Shown piece by piece: positions 31,339 to 42,985 of a stretch of DNA of 64,000 nucleotides (position 1 is the stretch's first letter; each line of letters opens with the position of its first letter). This DNA comes from Drosophila pseudoobscura. Its lineage: Eukaryota > Arthropoda > Insecta > Diptera > Drosophilidae. Below the pieces are notes generated by a model that was given only the letters and a program-made list of their open reading frames with translations, ran no database searches and had not been told where the DNA came from. A program made the translations under genes and the position numbers. The stretch is taken from assembly GCF_009870125.1 (NCBI RefSeq), contig NC_046683.1, forward strand, positions 8,184,001-8,248,000. Reading direction: 5' to 3'.

Positions 31339-33726
31339 CTGCAGTTGGGCAGCTGTGTTGGCATCCACCTGGCCCTGATTGGCGGCCGAATACCACCACT
31401 GGGAGCCGGGCACTGCTGCAGCCGCCGCAGCCTGGGCCATATTCAGGCGATAGTCATAGCCTGTGGTACCGGCAGCATTCGACGTGGCCACAACCTGGGC
31501 CATCGTCGTGGCTGGATTGGGGAAACTGCTGGCCATTTTGTATGTGAACAGCTGTTGGGTGCCCACACCGGCAGCGGTATTGGAGCTATTCTGATGCGCC
31601 TGCTGCTGATTCTGCTGTACCACCACTTGGTGTTGTTGCAACTGTTGCTGTTGTACTTGTTGTTGTTGCTGCGCAGCCAGTTGCTGCTGATAGTGTTGAA
31701 TGGTTTGCTGATCAATAGGTTTGTTGGTTGTGTTTGTGATTAGAGGTGTGTGCGATGCCAGCCGGAGCGGAGTGTCTAATGGCTATGGCCTAGCCTAGCC
31801 TATGGTTAGGATATCTATGTAACTACAACTAAAACTAGAACTACTAACTATTTGCAGCAGCAACAACTACGTTTGTTTGGCTATAGTCCCCTGGACACTC
31901 GTCTCGCGCCTGGCATCGCACTACTTAATCACTAACTCAGTAAGTCATAAACATTAATGGAAATGTGCGGGTGTTTGGATTAGTGATTAATAAAAATATA
32001 TATATAGTGGTTTCAATTGCACTGACAGCGATACTCCGGTCGAATGCAAACCAACAGCAAACAGAAAACATAAAACAAAACGTCTAATAAACCAATTCTA
32101 CGAAAAGCAATTTAAACCAAACAATTATTTTATTTCTATATAAAAACATATGTATGTGTTTTGGTGTGTGTGTGTGCATGCTGGTCTGTTCGGAATATTG
32201 TTTCATTCCCAAACAGCCGGCAAAAATCTCGGTTATCGATTTCTATGGCGTTCTATGACACCACATTCGTATACGTACAACCTATGCATGTATGCATGTA
32301 CGTACAAATGCACATACATACAGTGCGCTAGTGTGTATTTGTAGTGTAGTGTGCTAGACTAAACAACGCATAAAAAAAGAAAACATTCGCTCAGCTGTTT
32401 TCCCCTCTAGATAAAACCTAAAATGCGTTTTGGGAGAGAGGCGTCTTTTGTGGTACCGGTTCCGTTTTATTGGTGAACCAGTTTCGCCAAATGCTTTTAT
32501 TTTGATTCCAGTGCCAGGGCCGGTAGAGAACCAGGGTTCCGCCACACAGACAGAGTCAATGACGGGGCTGAATGGAAGAGGTAATTTTCCCAGGGGCAAA
32601 CAAAAGAAAAGCTTAAATTTGCACAAAATATTGATGGACAGGTCGTCTCACCCCATAAACAAAAGTAATTCAATTTGTTTTTGCGAATTGCAAAATGTGA
32701 CAATGGATTGGTTTAATCAAGACCTTTTTACACGTGGGTAACGCTTTGCTTGAAAACTATACACATATACATACATATGTACACGCTTGTGGACATACAC
32801 ACATGTTAGAAAGGAAGAGAAAATGGTTGGTAGCATGAGAATTGGCCAAGCATTTTGCGTATACATATATATGCTTGGATGTTATGTACATACACAAGGG
32901 GGGAAAAATACAGCGAATTTAAGATTACGCAAGCTGTGAATTTTTTGTGCATATTCTAGTTTGCACACACATTCGTATCCATACACTGGCCATATGGATG
33001 TGTTAGTGAAGCATTTATCAATGCGCATTACTTTCAACATTCATATTTTTTTCTTTGTTTTTTTTCTAGTCAACCAAATGCAAATTTATTTACAACCGTG
33101 TAAATACATAAATATACATATGTACATTTAAATAAGTATAATTATATATTATATACTGGATATGAATATATTTGTACAAACTAATAAAAAAAATGGCGGC
33201 CCTAGATGCGCACGCAAAATAAAATTTCGCTTGTACAGCGTCGCTTTTGTTTGTATGCATGCACGCACACACGCACACGTCAACGAAACACGCTAATGTA
33301 TTAGTTACTTTTTACATAAAACAAATTTACGTGCAAAAAAACGCTTAAACAAATTCACATACATATTTACAGGTACACACATACATAGAAACACAAAGCC
33401 AGCCACTCTAATATATGTACATGTGTAAAGGATGATCACAGACAAAATTTTGACCTGGCTACGCTTTAATTCATTCTTTTTTTGGTGTAGAAATGCTTGT
33501 AACAATTTAAGCTTGTACATATGCCATGGTACGTTTACACATATGTATTGGCATTGGCGGGAAAATCATTAACTTTCAACGAAAACGCGGCAAGCTACCA
33601 GGCCAGGCCGCACGCCTTTTGTTTGCATATGTATGTGTGTCTCTCTGTATGTATGTATGTACGAACATTAAATAAATGCCGTATACCTGCACACAAGCTT
33701 ACCTGTATTTGATGAAAGTGATCCAT
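30170..33726 (-). CDS. Dsp1: Dsp1 (Dorsal switch protein 1), HMGB-type co-repressor
   Basis: Six coding exons: 33726-33703 (eight codons, MDHFHQIQ), 31707-31237, 31122-30961, 30887-30724, 30615-30441 and 30355-30170, totalling 1182 nt (393 aa, the size I recall for D. melanogaster Dsp1). The glutamine-rich N-terminus has a long CAG-coded run. HMG box A runs from [20 protein letters not shown] to [14 protein letters not shown], and box B from [20 protein letters not shown] to ARYEREMTEYK. The tail is acidic ([13 protein letters not shown]). The protein bends DNA in the nucleus, converts Dorsal to a repressor and helps recruit Polycomb-group proteins. A 1995-nt intron follows the tiny first exon. 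Alternative first exons cannot be excluded. Confidence 0.96.
31252..31346 (-). repeat. Polyglutamine-coding CAG/CAA repeat in Dsp1
   Basis: Mixed CTG/TTG triplets on the plus strand encode an interrupted Gln run with a few His and Met. It is likely length-polymorphic. Confidence 0.9.
31708..33702 (-). other. Dsp1: First intron of Dsp1
   Basis: It runs from the GTAAGC donor after codon 8 to the GATCAG acceptor before QTIQHYQQQ. It is AT-rich with many ACATATGTA-type words and no convincing internal ORF. Confidence 0.75.
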
Positions 33727-36372
33727 AACGGAGCCGATCGGTTCGAATGGTTTCTTAAGTTAACGTTCTTTTTGTGGTGCACTACGAATAGTGCTGGGAT
33801 TTTAGGAGTTTCCTTCTTTTCTTGCCGTTTCTTTCTCGCACTACACACACACACACACTCAACGTAACGTAAGCACTGTGTCAATGGCAATGGAGTTTCT
33901 GTTTCAATTTCAGCTTTGGTTTGAGGCCAGCTTTCAAATACTGTTCTAGACGTATTTATTTGACGTTGTATTGATTATTGTATGCACACACAACGCATTT
34001 ACGTTTGTACATATGTATGTACACGGCAGACGCCACACGGTAATTTTGGAATTAAATCCGATTCTTACGGCATTCGACAGCGCACGCAACGAAACGTAAC
34101 GTACGTAACGCGTTGTTGGGGGGAATTTGTTGTTTGCTTTTAGTTACTAAAAAATAAACAAACGACGCTACATATGCAGCACTTTGTTGTGTTCTTTTTT
34201 TTGTTGCTATCAATGCGGAAAAGATGGTTTGCGCGCCGCTCCGCTCGCCTGATTGAAAACACACACAGAGAGTACCGTACCAACAACGCGAATGCAAAGG
34301 CTTTGAATTGAATTGCCGTCTTGCCAGGTCTACGTTACGCCAAAACTTCTGTATGCGTTGAATGCGCAGCTGTGTGTGTATATTTGTGTACGTTTGTGTG
34401 TATGTATATATTGTGAGCACAAGGTAGATGGTGTAGAGGGTGAGGCAAGTCGCCTATTCGGCTATCCCACTTTGTTTTCCACCCCGTCTCTCTCTCTATC
34501 GTTCTCGGCGCGCGTTGTTTAGATTTGTACAACAAAGTCTGAAATGCTCCTGAAGCTGTTTTGACTGCCGCATAGAGTCGCTCACCGTACTTCCCCTACC
34601 CTCTATTTTATATACCTTTAGTACAGTTTACTGAGCACAGTTCTCTCTCACTCTCTCTCTTTCGCTTCAGAGCATATGTATATGTACACATGTCTGTATG
34701 TACATACACGTGGTGGAGGGAACCAGCAGCAGCAGGCCTTATAAAAAAATGTTGGGTTGTTACTTCTGTACAAACTTATGTACATACGTGTATGTACATA
34801 TGCGCTCTATACCCGCCCTATAAAAGCATATCATTGTATGTACATGAATATGTACATAAAGAAATACTGTCAAAGCATCTAGATATGTATGCTTGTATGA
34901 TATACATACATACATATGTATAATAGTAAACAGTAATTTACGACTCTTAACATAAATATTTGTCTACAATGTAAAAATAATTTAGTTATGCTGTGGACAA
35001 ACTCAGCAGTCCATACAAGCATAAAACCAATTTAAATTTCGAGCATGTTTTATTTTTACTTGTGTGTATCCCAAATGGTACATCCATATGTACATTTGTA
35101 TGTACGTCTATCCCATTCCTACAAGCGGGCATACCATACATATGCATCAATACAAACACATTAATACATGCACGCGGGGTATACGTATTACGCACACAAC
35201 CAAACTCATGCCTACATACACATGTTTCATTTTGCGTTCCCCGTCTGACTGTACTTCCCAAGTGCCTCTCTCGTTTTCTCTCTCGCTCTCTCTCATTTTA
35301 TAAAGAGCGAAACAATGTGAAAATAATGCAGCTGTATGTAAGCGTGTTGGTGAGGTCACAAATACCCAGCAGACAAATTTTGTGGACGCTTTTTGACCAA
35401 ATATAAAAATTTCCCTATTTTAAATATTATACAAATATTTAATTCAAATATTATTGTTTATTATTTGCAGTTTATGGTCTTTTTACAGAGACCAAGAATA
35501 CATAGATATCGGGATCGAGTAAACTTATCATATTCATAAATAGGTCTAAGTCATGTTAATCTGATAAAAAGTCATTGTTTCAAATAGGCTTGGGAAACCG
35601 AATTTCAACGTAAATTAAATTAAATAGGTAATAAAGGTATTCGTACTCAAAGCGGATACCTGTTGGCCAGCCACAATGACATAACATTCCATATGCTTTT
35701 GACCATTTTTGTTTAAACTTAATATTAGGCACAATCCATGAAGATGACAACTTAAATTAAGCCAGTCTTGAGGAAACTGATTAATCAAACCGATTAAAAG
35801 TTTCAGTTCAGAGCTGAGGGTTTTAGCTAGCTAATAATATTCAACTGAATAAATCGAGGAATATGAAAAAGTACATTAACCCATTGTCGACCAATTTACG
35901 GTATACTTTAAAATCAAACCAAAATCATAGAAAAGAAAAAAAGAAGAAGACAAAATAATAACAAAAGGAACAGTATGTGGGAAGAGTGGTGGGAACAGTA
36001 TATTTATGGTATATTTTGCAATTTTTTACGTTTCCCGGTATATTTCTGAGGGTATACCTCATCGATAAGTGCGAAATAATGAGCCGTAATTTTGAATGGG
36101 CTACAAAAAATCGTAAGGCAAAAACAGCCAGGAATATAACTTGAGGAAAAAAAAACAGATTTCGTTTTCAAGGTATATTTTGCAAATGGTGTATATCAGC
36201 GTATATGCTTTGCATTTTCTGGGACATTTTGCCTGTTGTCACCACCTTCTTTTTCCTTCCATTACGTAGCAAATATGTACCAAATGTGTAGTAGCCGTGT
36301 AGAGTTTGTGATTGACTTTAGTTTTTTTGTTTTGACAACACATTCGCTTTTGCTCTAGAAAGAATTTGAAAA
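33727..36372. promoter_or_regulatory. Upstream region of Dsp1 (-) and of the HIG1-domain gene (+)
   Basis: The Dsp1 5' UTR and promoter should lie in 33727-34600. CT/GA tracts, potential GAGA-factor sites, occur at 34488-34500, 34640-34662 and 35262-35296. Between 34660 and 34930 the words TATGTACATA and ACATATGTA are strikingly dense. From about 35980 to 36180 repeated GGTATATTT words precede the HIG1 gene. No gene is recognised. Confidence 0.5.
36225..36312 (+). repeat. Right copy of the approximately 80-bp inverted duplicate
   Basis: Reverse complement of 23144-23220 with three or four mismatches and one short insertion containing GGTACATATT. It lies 61-148 bp upstream of the HIG1-gene ATG and so probably includes that gene's promoter or 5' UTR. 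Confidence 0.9.
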
Positions 36373-36801
36373 ATGTCGAGCAAGGCACAAATTACTCTTC
36401 CCGAAGAGGAATTGGATTGGATTCAGCTGCGCCAGGATCTGGGACCCGTGATTGAGGTGGAAACCACCAAGGAAAAGCTGCAGCGCAAAATTAAGGAGAA
36501 CCCGCTGGTTCCGATTGGTAAGCTGGCGGCGTAATTTCGCCGCGATTTCTGTTATATAAACACAACAATATATTAACTAATGTGTTTTCATCTCCCCTCC
36601 CTGCCACTTCCCGTCACTTCCCGCCACATAGGATGCCTGGCCACTACCGCGGCCCTGACAATGGGCTTGTACAACTTCCGTACTGGCAATCGAAAGATGT
36701 CCCAATTGATGATGCGCACCCGTATCGCTGCCCAGGGATTCACAGTTGCCGCCTTGATTATCGGCGTTGTGATGACTTATGGCGAAAAGAAAACCCCTTA
36801 A
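36373..36801 (+). CDS. HIG1-domain mitochondrial inner-membrane protein
   Basis: Two exons, 36373-36517 and 36632-36801, giving 104 aa. The N-terminus carries an acidic/amphipathic segment (EEELDWIQLRQDL) and KLQRKIKENPLVPIG. The HIG1 domain has two hydrophobic helices (GCLATTAALTMGLYNF and GFTVAALIIGVVMTYG) separated by RTGNRKMSQLMMRTRIAAQ, the characteristic QxxMRxRvxaQ signature. Members of this family (HIGD1/HIGD2, yeast Rcf1) help assemble cytochrome c oxidase and respiratory supercomplexes. It probably corresponds to D. melanogaster CG9921, an assignment made from memory. The upstream region carries the right copy of the inverted duplicate. Confidence 0.93.
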
Positions 36802-38386
36802 TTGCTACAAAAGATACCATTAGTACCATGTAGCTTTAAACTAAAACCTGAAATTTTAGCTTAAAATGGCAGATATGTATATACATATAAATAGATATAT
36901 AATGTATAAAATTGATCATAATATAATTTTAAAGATGTGTGGGTAAATTATGGCCAAGAGCTAGTTGTAATATCTTTTTGTAAAGTATATTTATATCGCG
37001 GTTCCTTGGCTGAGTCGACAATGAATGCAGTTATATGAAATCTTCGGAATGGTTAATTGTAACCCCAGCGCATACATTTTCCTTTCGAATGCACAAAAAT
37101 GTCTTGTCTAAATTCTCGTCACTCCTCAATAACTTGCACCGCTTGCAGGCTTCTTGCAATATCACTCGTACCTTTATTAGCTTATTTTATTGGGAATTAA
37201 AGCCACTAAAATGCCAATTGGTAAAAACATCAACTTTGGTTTGATTTATTTTCAAGTATATACATATGTATGAGAACTTAGAGTCAAAGAACTGACTGCC
37301 TAAAGAATATTTTTGATGTATAGGAATTGTACAAATATCAAAAAATTGAAGTAGTCGTCTATAAGTATACGTCTGTATGTACTATTGTCGGGTATTTCGA
37401 GTCGAGCATTGCGTGGGAGCGATGGGGGCTTAGACATAATTTAAAGGCATCAAAATCTATATAAATAATAACTGTTTATAATTTGTATTAATTTTTATTT
37501 GCAAATGTAGAAACTTAAGGCTTAATTCCTTTTGCGAAAGGGGGAGATACATATATATCTTTCTTTATACCCCTTCCCTCTGTTGCGTTTCTCTCAAATA
37601 ACAAACATTCGAAGCGTAATTCCTATACGGTATAAAAGAGATGTTTACAATTGTGTATGCCTCCTCCAGCTGGGGTGTGGCCTAAAGAGTGGGTGGCCAA
37701 GGGTTAGAGCCCAGACGCTGAATGGGAGATGTGCGCGCGCACTTACGGTCTGGTCCGTTCTGTGCTGGGGAGAAGGACACGCATTTCAGGATAGGATAGT
37801 GTCTGGGCATTCAGTACAGAGTAGGATTTCATTGACACAGGACACAAAAGGTGTGGAAAACAGTTTGAATATTTCTTGTTTTGTTTATTTGTTTGTCTTT
37901 TCTGTCCAAGTGCGCCCCTACCCATGTGATCTATTAATCTATCTGATATTGTACATTATTTAAAGTACATACATATATTCCTCTCTGAATAATTTTGGTT
38001 GTAGCAGCTCCTGTAGACAGCGGAATTTCGTTGTGAAAATTATTATATATTTAAGATTCAAGATTGTGTGTTGGATGCACGCTTATCAGACAATGGAGAT
38101 CTACTATAATCCCTGGCCCAAATGGGGGGTCGGGTCTCAAGTGCGTCAAAATATTTACGGAAATTAGACGCTAGAAAAACCTACCCCCAAAAAAGGGCAA
38201 TGTTTTGGACGCATACACACATATGTATACATTAATACCTATTAGAGGATGTAGGTATTTCGCTATTGATTTATAGCATGTCCTGCTGTGTGGAGGGGTC
38301 TGTCTGTTATCCTTGTTAGGATACATTTATACGAGTATATGAAGTACTGATAAGGTGTTTTGCGTGTGTTTTGCAGCTTCTCCAAA
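36802..38386. other. Intergenic region and 5' sequence of the next gene
   Basis: It holds the HIG1-gene 3' UTR and upstream sequence of the gene starting at 38387. A TTTTGCAG acceptor-like site ends at 38376, ten bases before that ATG, so a noncoding first exon probably lies somewhere in this stretch. A frame of 143 codons at 37532-37963 lacks an ATG start and looks like chance. Confidence 0.55.
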
Positions 38387-39456
38387 ATGAATATAGTATT
38401 GGGAAATTGTGTGGGAAGCTGCGACCAATTGGCAGGACCACCACCTGACTTTATACTATCGATGCCGCCGCCGCCATTGCCATCGTTCCTCATCAGCAAA
38501 CCGACAACCATCGAGACTCTGATGCCGCCGTCCAACGAGTCGCAGCCGTGCTTTGCCGCATTCATGTGCGGCGGCCAGGGGGGCCAGGGCCAGCACAATG
38601 ACAGCAATGGCAATGCTCTGATGGAGCTGGTGCGTAGCAGCGATACCAGGAGTCTGGAGAATGTTTGGTTCTTTGTCTCCTCCTGTGTGGGCATATTCGT
38701 GCTGGGCTGCTTCCTGGCCATCATTGTGATCAGATGCAGGGAGTAAGTTTGCTGTTCACAAGCAGAGCGAGAGCATCTACAAGGGAGTATCTAAATCTGT
38801 TCCATTTTTGCAGGACTTTCCTCTCCTATCACGACGCAAACATCAAGCAGACGGCCATCAATGCCTTGGGCGAGGCAACCAAATCGAATGCCTTCTCCTC
38901 GGGCGGCATACTGTATCCTTGTGCGACGGCCAACAGTAGGGACCTGCTGCAGAGTCAGCTGGTGAATGATAGCCGCCTGCTGTGGGCCACTCTAACACCA
39001 CACGGCACTAGGCACTTTATCATTGAAAACTCCCAGGATGGGGGGCACTACGAGTCGGTGGATTATCGCGGCAAGGCCCACAGTCAGGTGTTTCGCGGCT
39101 ATGCCAAGCACTCGCAATCGTTTGTCAAGGTAAATATCACTCACAACTTATGGCCACAGATCTCCATTCATAGAGTTTTCTTTCTCTCTCTCTGGCAGTC
39201 GTTTGATAATAATGGTTTCGTTGATTATGACTATGAGGATCCCACACCTTTGATGGATTCCTATCACGATGACATGGACTCGGGCTACCAGGAGCCCCAT
39301 GAGGTGACCGGCTCGCTGAATCAGTCGTCCCCCATGCATGGCCATGCAACAGCTAATGACACACCGACAAATGTGAACACCCTATCGATCAGCCGCAAGA
39401 CCACTCTGTCGCGTCGCATCAGCGATGCCTCCTCGCACAACGGGACAACGATGTAA
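38387..39456 (+). CDS. Single-pass membrane protein, unrecognised
   Basis: Three coding exons: 38387-38742, 38814-39129 and 39199-39456, totalling 930 nt (309 aa). There is no N-terminal signal peptide. A Pro/Met-rich N-terminal part with a few Cys (GNCVGSC, PCFAAFMCGG) precedes one strong transmembrane helix (VWFFVSSCVGIFVLGCFLAI, about 94-115), followed at once by basic residues (RCRE). The cytoplasmic tail contains FLSYHDANIKQTAINALGEA, tyrosines in acidic context (VDYDYEDPTP) and a Ser/Thr-rich end (TTLSRRISDASSHNGTTM). Topology is probably type III, with the N-terminus outside. I do not recognise the family; a receptor-like or adaptor role is only a guess. Confidence 0.85.
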
Positions 39457-40906
39457 TGTCTGCTGGGTGCCGCACGAGTTTCGTTATGTAAATTACACCG
39501 AAAAAGAGTGAGGAGGGTGCAGGTCCATCCACAACTAACTACTACAGATCGTCACAGTATTTTCGATACAGATTCCAGACACAGAGATACTGATGATATT
39601 TTAGTCTACTCTTAAGTGGGGGAATAATACAGACACAGAAGATACCGAATACAGATCGGAGGAATAGAAAGCAATACTAATGTTGATTAAGTATAGATTC
39701 GCGCTAATCGTGCATCGAACCAAAACAAAAACAAAAAAAAAACAAACAGAACAAACTAATATACGCATTGATCGCTCTCTCAATTGCTTTTTAAACTCGT
39801 ACGTGCATCAGAAAAACCCACACACACACACAAACTATAAAACTAAATACTACAAATACTAGAACTACTAAACTACTACCACTACTAAGCATACTAAAAA
39901 CTAAAAACTAATCAATTAGTTTCGGGCAACAACTATTGTATCTCATTACATGCATACCTATTGAACCGATTTCTCAAACGCTGGATTGAATAATTATACA
40001 ATTTTAAACGTACACACAGAAAAAAGCTCATTTCATTTGTGGAAAACAAACAAAAAGAACAAAAAGGCAAGCGGTTTTGTGGTTTACTCAGTGATTCAAA
40101 AACTTCATCAAAATATTCAAAGTGCCAAAAGTTGTGACATTTTGGAATTTCCCTGCTTCCGAAATAATATAAATTGGGTTATACAAATCCAAAAGAATTA
40201 TCATGTGTGTGCTCCGGTTATCGCAAATCGCAAAAAGTTCAGAATTCTAAAAAGTGCTCAGCTCGTTTCCACCGAAACTTCGAAATTTCCGAATAATTCT
40301 GGGTCAATATTATTTTCTAAATTTATTGAAATCAATTGACATAATAATTTCATTAACTTTGACCTATTAAAATCAACAAATGTGAATTAGTTTTTGGGTA
40401 TTTTTAATACCATTTTTTACTTTATTATTATCTCTTATAAGAAAGATGATTCTTGAAAAAAGTTCTTTTAGAAATTCTCTCTTAAAAATTCAACGATCTA
40501 AACAAACAAAAAATTCCAGATAAATTACCCAATTTCTACTAAAAGTATATTCTTTTAGACTTTTGCACTAAACATTCAATTTAAAAAAAAAATACAAGCC
40601 ATTGGGGTAAATTCCCAGACCATTTTTACGAGACATCAATGCCCGAAATTCGAAAACAATTCACATTGCGCTCATGGTAATGCCCAGAAATGTCAAGAAT
40701 TTAGATTAAAATCGTCACAAACATTCATGATAAATAATATGAAAAGAAAACAGGAGGATATAAAAATTCAAAATTAATAATTATATATAAATATCGCAAA
40801 GAATATTTACAAGGCAAAGAAGAACACCGAAACTTGCGTTACTTTTCCGTTTCTGTCTGCTGCGACTATAGATATGTAGACTCTATGTATAGAGTCAAGA
40901 GTGCAG
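39457..40906. other. AT-rich intergenic DNA between convergent 3' ends
   Basis: This is the 3' UTR of the membrane-protein gene and AT-rich sequence up to the Calpain C stop. An open stretch of 117 codons at 39986-40339 (+) has no ATG start. No gene is recognised with confidence. Confidence 0.6.
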
Positions 40907-42985
40907 TCAGCAGCTTAATATACTCTTGATCCAGTCATGCAGATGCACCTCGATAACATTCACCTGGCTGTAGTTCTTTAAATGGAACTGATTGAATGCC
41001 GTCGTCAGATGAATGACGGCCGAGACAAAGTCACTGAGGCGTAGGGTGCCATCCTTGCGGATATAACGCTGTATGAGGCAGTTCATGATGTCGGTGCTCA
41101 GCTGAAAGCCAATGTCACAGAGGGCATCGCGCAAACGTTCCGCCCGCAAAATGCCGGCCTTCTCCTTGGTGTACATCTTGAAGACGCCCTGCCATGACTT
41201 GAGATTCACCATAAACGTCTTGAACTGCTGAAAGGTGATGCGCCCATTGCCGCTCTTGTCCTGCAAGGCAATCACCTGGCGGCAAATGTCTATGTTGGCG
41301 CACCCCTTGATGTAGTCATTGGGCAGGCAGGCCTCCAGCAGTTCGTGCAGCTCGAAACAGTTGATCGTCTTGTTCTCATCCGCCAGCTGCATGTACACCG
41401 GCTCGTACTGGCACACGCTCTTGATCTTCTGTATGCTGTCCTCGCTCTTGAGGGCCGGAAACGGGTCCAGCAGTATCATCGTCTGGGTCTCCAAGCAGGA
41501 CAGTCGCAGCGCAGAGGTACCCAATATGCGGATGGTGAAGTGGGCCTCCTCCGCCGGCTCGTATGTGGTTGGTATGAGCACATAGTGGCCCGCCTCGAGC
41601 TGTGTGTGATAGCTGACATGCCGCGTGTTGCCATAGTCCGAATTGAGGAAGCTCACGTGATTCTTGAAGAAGTCTTTTTGCAGGCACTCGTTCAGGTTGT
41701 ACTCGCGATTCCATGTGTACATTGTGAAGCCAATGACCTTTGGCTCAACGGCGGTGTGCTGATTGAGGGCTATGACAACGTCCTGCTTCTCCTGAACGGA
41801 AACAAGGAGCTGCGGATTGATGTGAAAGGACTCATGATTGCGACAACCGCCGGCTGTTACGCCCCGCTTCCACTGGCCCTGGTACATCTTCATTTTCCAA
41901 TGCAGCGGTCGATTCTTGAGCATCTCCTCATCGTTGGCCGTCTCACTGTCCAGATAGACAATCTCTAGGGCGGTGAAAATTTGTACAAAATCATAGAACG
42001 ACATCCAGAACTCGCCCAAATTCAATTGATTGAGCAGCCGTGCCCGTTCCCCCGATGAGACGCGCTCCCAGGTCTTTGACAGCGGCGACCAGTCGCCCAG
42101 AAAATTGGTCTTATCCCCAAATGGCTTACACGAAAACGTATCCTTTACGCAAATCAGCTGCACAGAGTCCCCCATCAGGGTCTCCACCTTGTCCAGGCTG
42201 GAAAGTCTGCAAAAAAGAAACCGTAGATAAGTCCAGTTCTGCGTATGGATATGATATGATATGATGTATAAGACCGTAGCCTACCTGTAGTTCACATTCA
42301 CCAAAATGCCATTTGCCAAACGTTCGGCAATGTTTTTCTTCTGCACCGAGGAGGCTTTGACCGCCAGGCAGGTGACAATGCATGTGGAGGACAGCTGATC
42401 CTTGAGCGTTTGCGGCCTAATGGTGTCGGCCACAATGGGCATACACTTGACGACGCCGCCAAGCAGATCCGTGAGTCCATCCGAACGGGTGCCATACTTG
42501 AGGGCCTCATACGAGCCATGCAGCTTGGCTATGGCCTTCTCGAGGAGCGCGGCCCAGAAGCAGTTGGAGGACTGGGGCTGCATAAAGGCCAGCCGGCCGT
42601 TGATTGTGGGCAGACGATCGTCGACCAGGACCTCGACCCATTCGCCACACCACCACAGGCGAAAGCGATAGATGCCCTGCGATTTGGTGAGGCTCTGATC
42701 GGCTGGCACCACGCGATAGAAGAGATTCCGCAACGAGTAGAGGACCCCGAGGCAGGAGACCAGCCAGCGATCGCCCATCTTGCCAGGCACCACATCGAAC
42801 TCGGCGTTTTCATTGAGAAACGAGGCCTGGGCATTGTTCAGCTCGGCAATACGCTTCCACTGGAACGTGAATGGGGGCGTTTGATAGTAGAAGACGGACG
42901 ACTGAACTGCGGGGAAATCGCCGTCTTCCCACAGTACGTTCTTCGATCGACAATCACTTATAATGCGCTCATACTTTGATGCCAT
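40907..42985 (-). CDS. CalpC: Calpain C, catalytically dead calpain
   Basis: Two coding exons, 42985-42285 and 42206-40907, totalling 2001 nt (666 aa). Domain order: calpain protease core (WEDGDFPAVQSSV, WKRIAEL), C2-like domain (WKMKMYQGQWKRGVTAGGC, FTMYTWN, HYVLIPTTYEP) and penta-EF-hand domain (DICRQVIALQDKSGNGRITF). The catalytic Cys of the canonical GDCW motif is replaced: the site reads GKMGDRWLVS. The GHAYSV histidine motif reads SSTCIVTCLAV, and the Asn/Trp segment reads LGDWSPLS. Loss of the catalytic triad is a known property of Drosophila CalpC, so it is a pseudo-protease. It may bind Ca2+ through the EF hands and act by binding partners. The frame is fully open, so it is maintained as a protein. 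Confidence 0.95.

Noticed and set aside
33720-33760. GGTTCGAAT resembling a tRNA T-loop
   Set aside because: No acceptor stem, D arm or anticodon arm around it.
37532-37963. 143-codon plus-strand frame
   Set aside because: Begins with TTG, has no supporting context and a random composition.
41345-41968. 207-codon plus-strand frame over Calpain C
   Set aside because: Antisense shadow with no start context or domain.
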